Shown: positions 13,726 to 13,859 of the stretch, one piece after another
Layout: each line of letters opens with the position of its first letter
Position numbering within the stretch: position 1 is the first letter of the stretch
Origin: Peptococcaceae bacterium
Lineage (GTDB): Bacteria; Bacillota; Desulfitobacteriia; Desulfitobacteriales; Syntrophobotulaceae
Assembly: GCA_012523535.1 (NCBI GenBank)
Contig: JAAYII010000018.1
Location: 1 to 13,859 of the forward strand
DNA: 13,859 nucleotides
Direction: 5' to 3'
Notes under the pieces: generated by a model
What the model was told of the DNA's origin: nothing
Database searches by the model: none
What the model saw: the letters and a program-made list of their open reading frames with translations, nothing else
Program-made: the position numbers and the translations under genes

Positions 13726-13859
13726 ATGAAGAAAATTGGTTCAACGTTGTTGTGCATTTTGGTGATATTAATTATATTTCCATTAAATGCCCGGGCGGAT
13801 GTAGGGCCAAAACCGTCCATCGTGATCGATTTCAATGGTCTTGAGGGCGAGACTTATTA
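13726..13859 (+). CDS. Secreted or membrane protein of unknown function, 3' end outside the window
   Basis: Only 44 codons are visible. The N-terminus MKKIGSTLLCILVILIIFPL followed by NARAD is a typical Sec signal peptide with a probable cleavage after ARA (about residue 24). The mature part would begin DVGPKPSIVIDFNGLEGETY. I have the impression that this ADVGPKPS-type start recurs in secreted or membrane proteins of Firmicutes, but the function is unknown to me and was not checked. AAAAGGGGTG precedes the ATG at proper distance. The gene is separated from the BlaI/M56 operon by a terminator, yet as an exported protein it could still be a target of that system; no copy of the TATAGAC dyad is seen upstream of it. 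Confidence 0.75.
   Translation, partial: MKKIGSTLLCILVILIIFPLNARADVGPKPSIVIDFNGLEGETY

Overview
The window looks like a chromosomal stretch from a low-to-mid GC, Gram-positive anaerobe of the Clostridia (Peptococcaceae-like, for example a Desulfitobacterium/Desulfosporosinus relative). This is inferred from strong AGGAGG-type ribosome binding sites, frequent GTG and TTG starts, lipoprotein signal peptides, a BlaI/M56 pair, a CWB2 cell-wall-binding remnant and intrinsic terminators. No rRNA, tRNA, CRISPR array or intact mobile element was seen. Apart from one minus-strand NUDIX gene, all genes read rightward.

Left part (1-3758): an intergenic region that looks divergent, carrying a repeated GGGGTGATT motif, precedes a two-gene unit. 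The unit encodes an ABC-type solute-binding lipoprotein and, 11 bp later, a membrane-anchored regulator with a large extracytoplasmic region and a C-terminal LuxR-type DNA-binding domain. No permease or ATPase is present, so the binding protein may serve as a sensor for the regulator. A convergent NUDIX hydrolase overlaps the regulator's 3' end, and the first convincing rightward terminator lies beyond the NUDIX gene.

Middle part (3759-8760): after a gene-free AT-rich stretch come a two-TM hypothetical protein and an AIM24/TIGR00266-family protein. Next is a small XRE regulator, preceded by two dyads, overlapping a small membrane-protein gene, followed by an NADPH-dependent FMN reductase-like gene. 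That gene seems frameshifted at a T7 run near its 3' end. The next ~1.3 kb looks degraded: an unidentified C-terminal-like fragment, a remnant of a CWB2 cell-wall-binding protein, and a small lipoprotein gene split by a one-base frameshift.

Right part (8761-13859): an RtcB-type RNA ligase with all expected catalytic residues, an alpha/beta hydrolase, and a BlaI-like repressor translationally coupled to a BlaR1-like M56 membrane metalloprotease. The M56 sensor region does not look like a penicillin-binding domain. Two near-identical 17-bp dyads lie at and just after the repressor promoter and are probably its operators. A bidirectional-looking terminator closes that operon, and the window ends inside a gene for a secreted or membrane protein of unknown function.

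The most interesting points are the binding protein plus membrane LuxR regulator with its repeat-bearing upstream region, the BlaI/M56 module with a non-PBP sensor, and the cluster of frameshifts and remnants between 7.2 and 8.7 kb.
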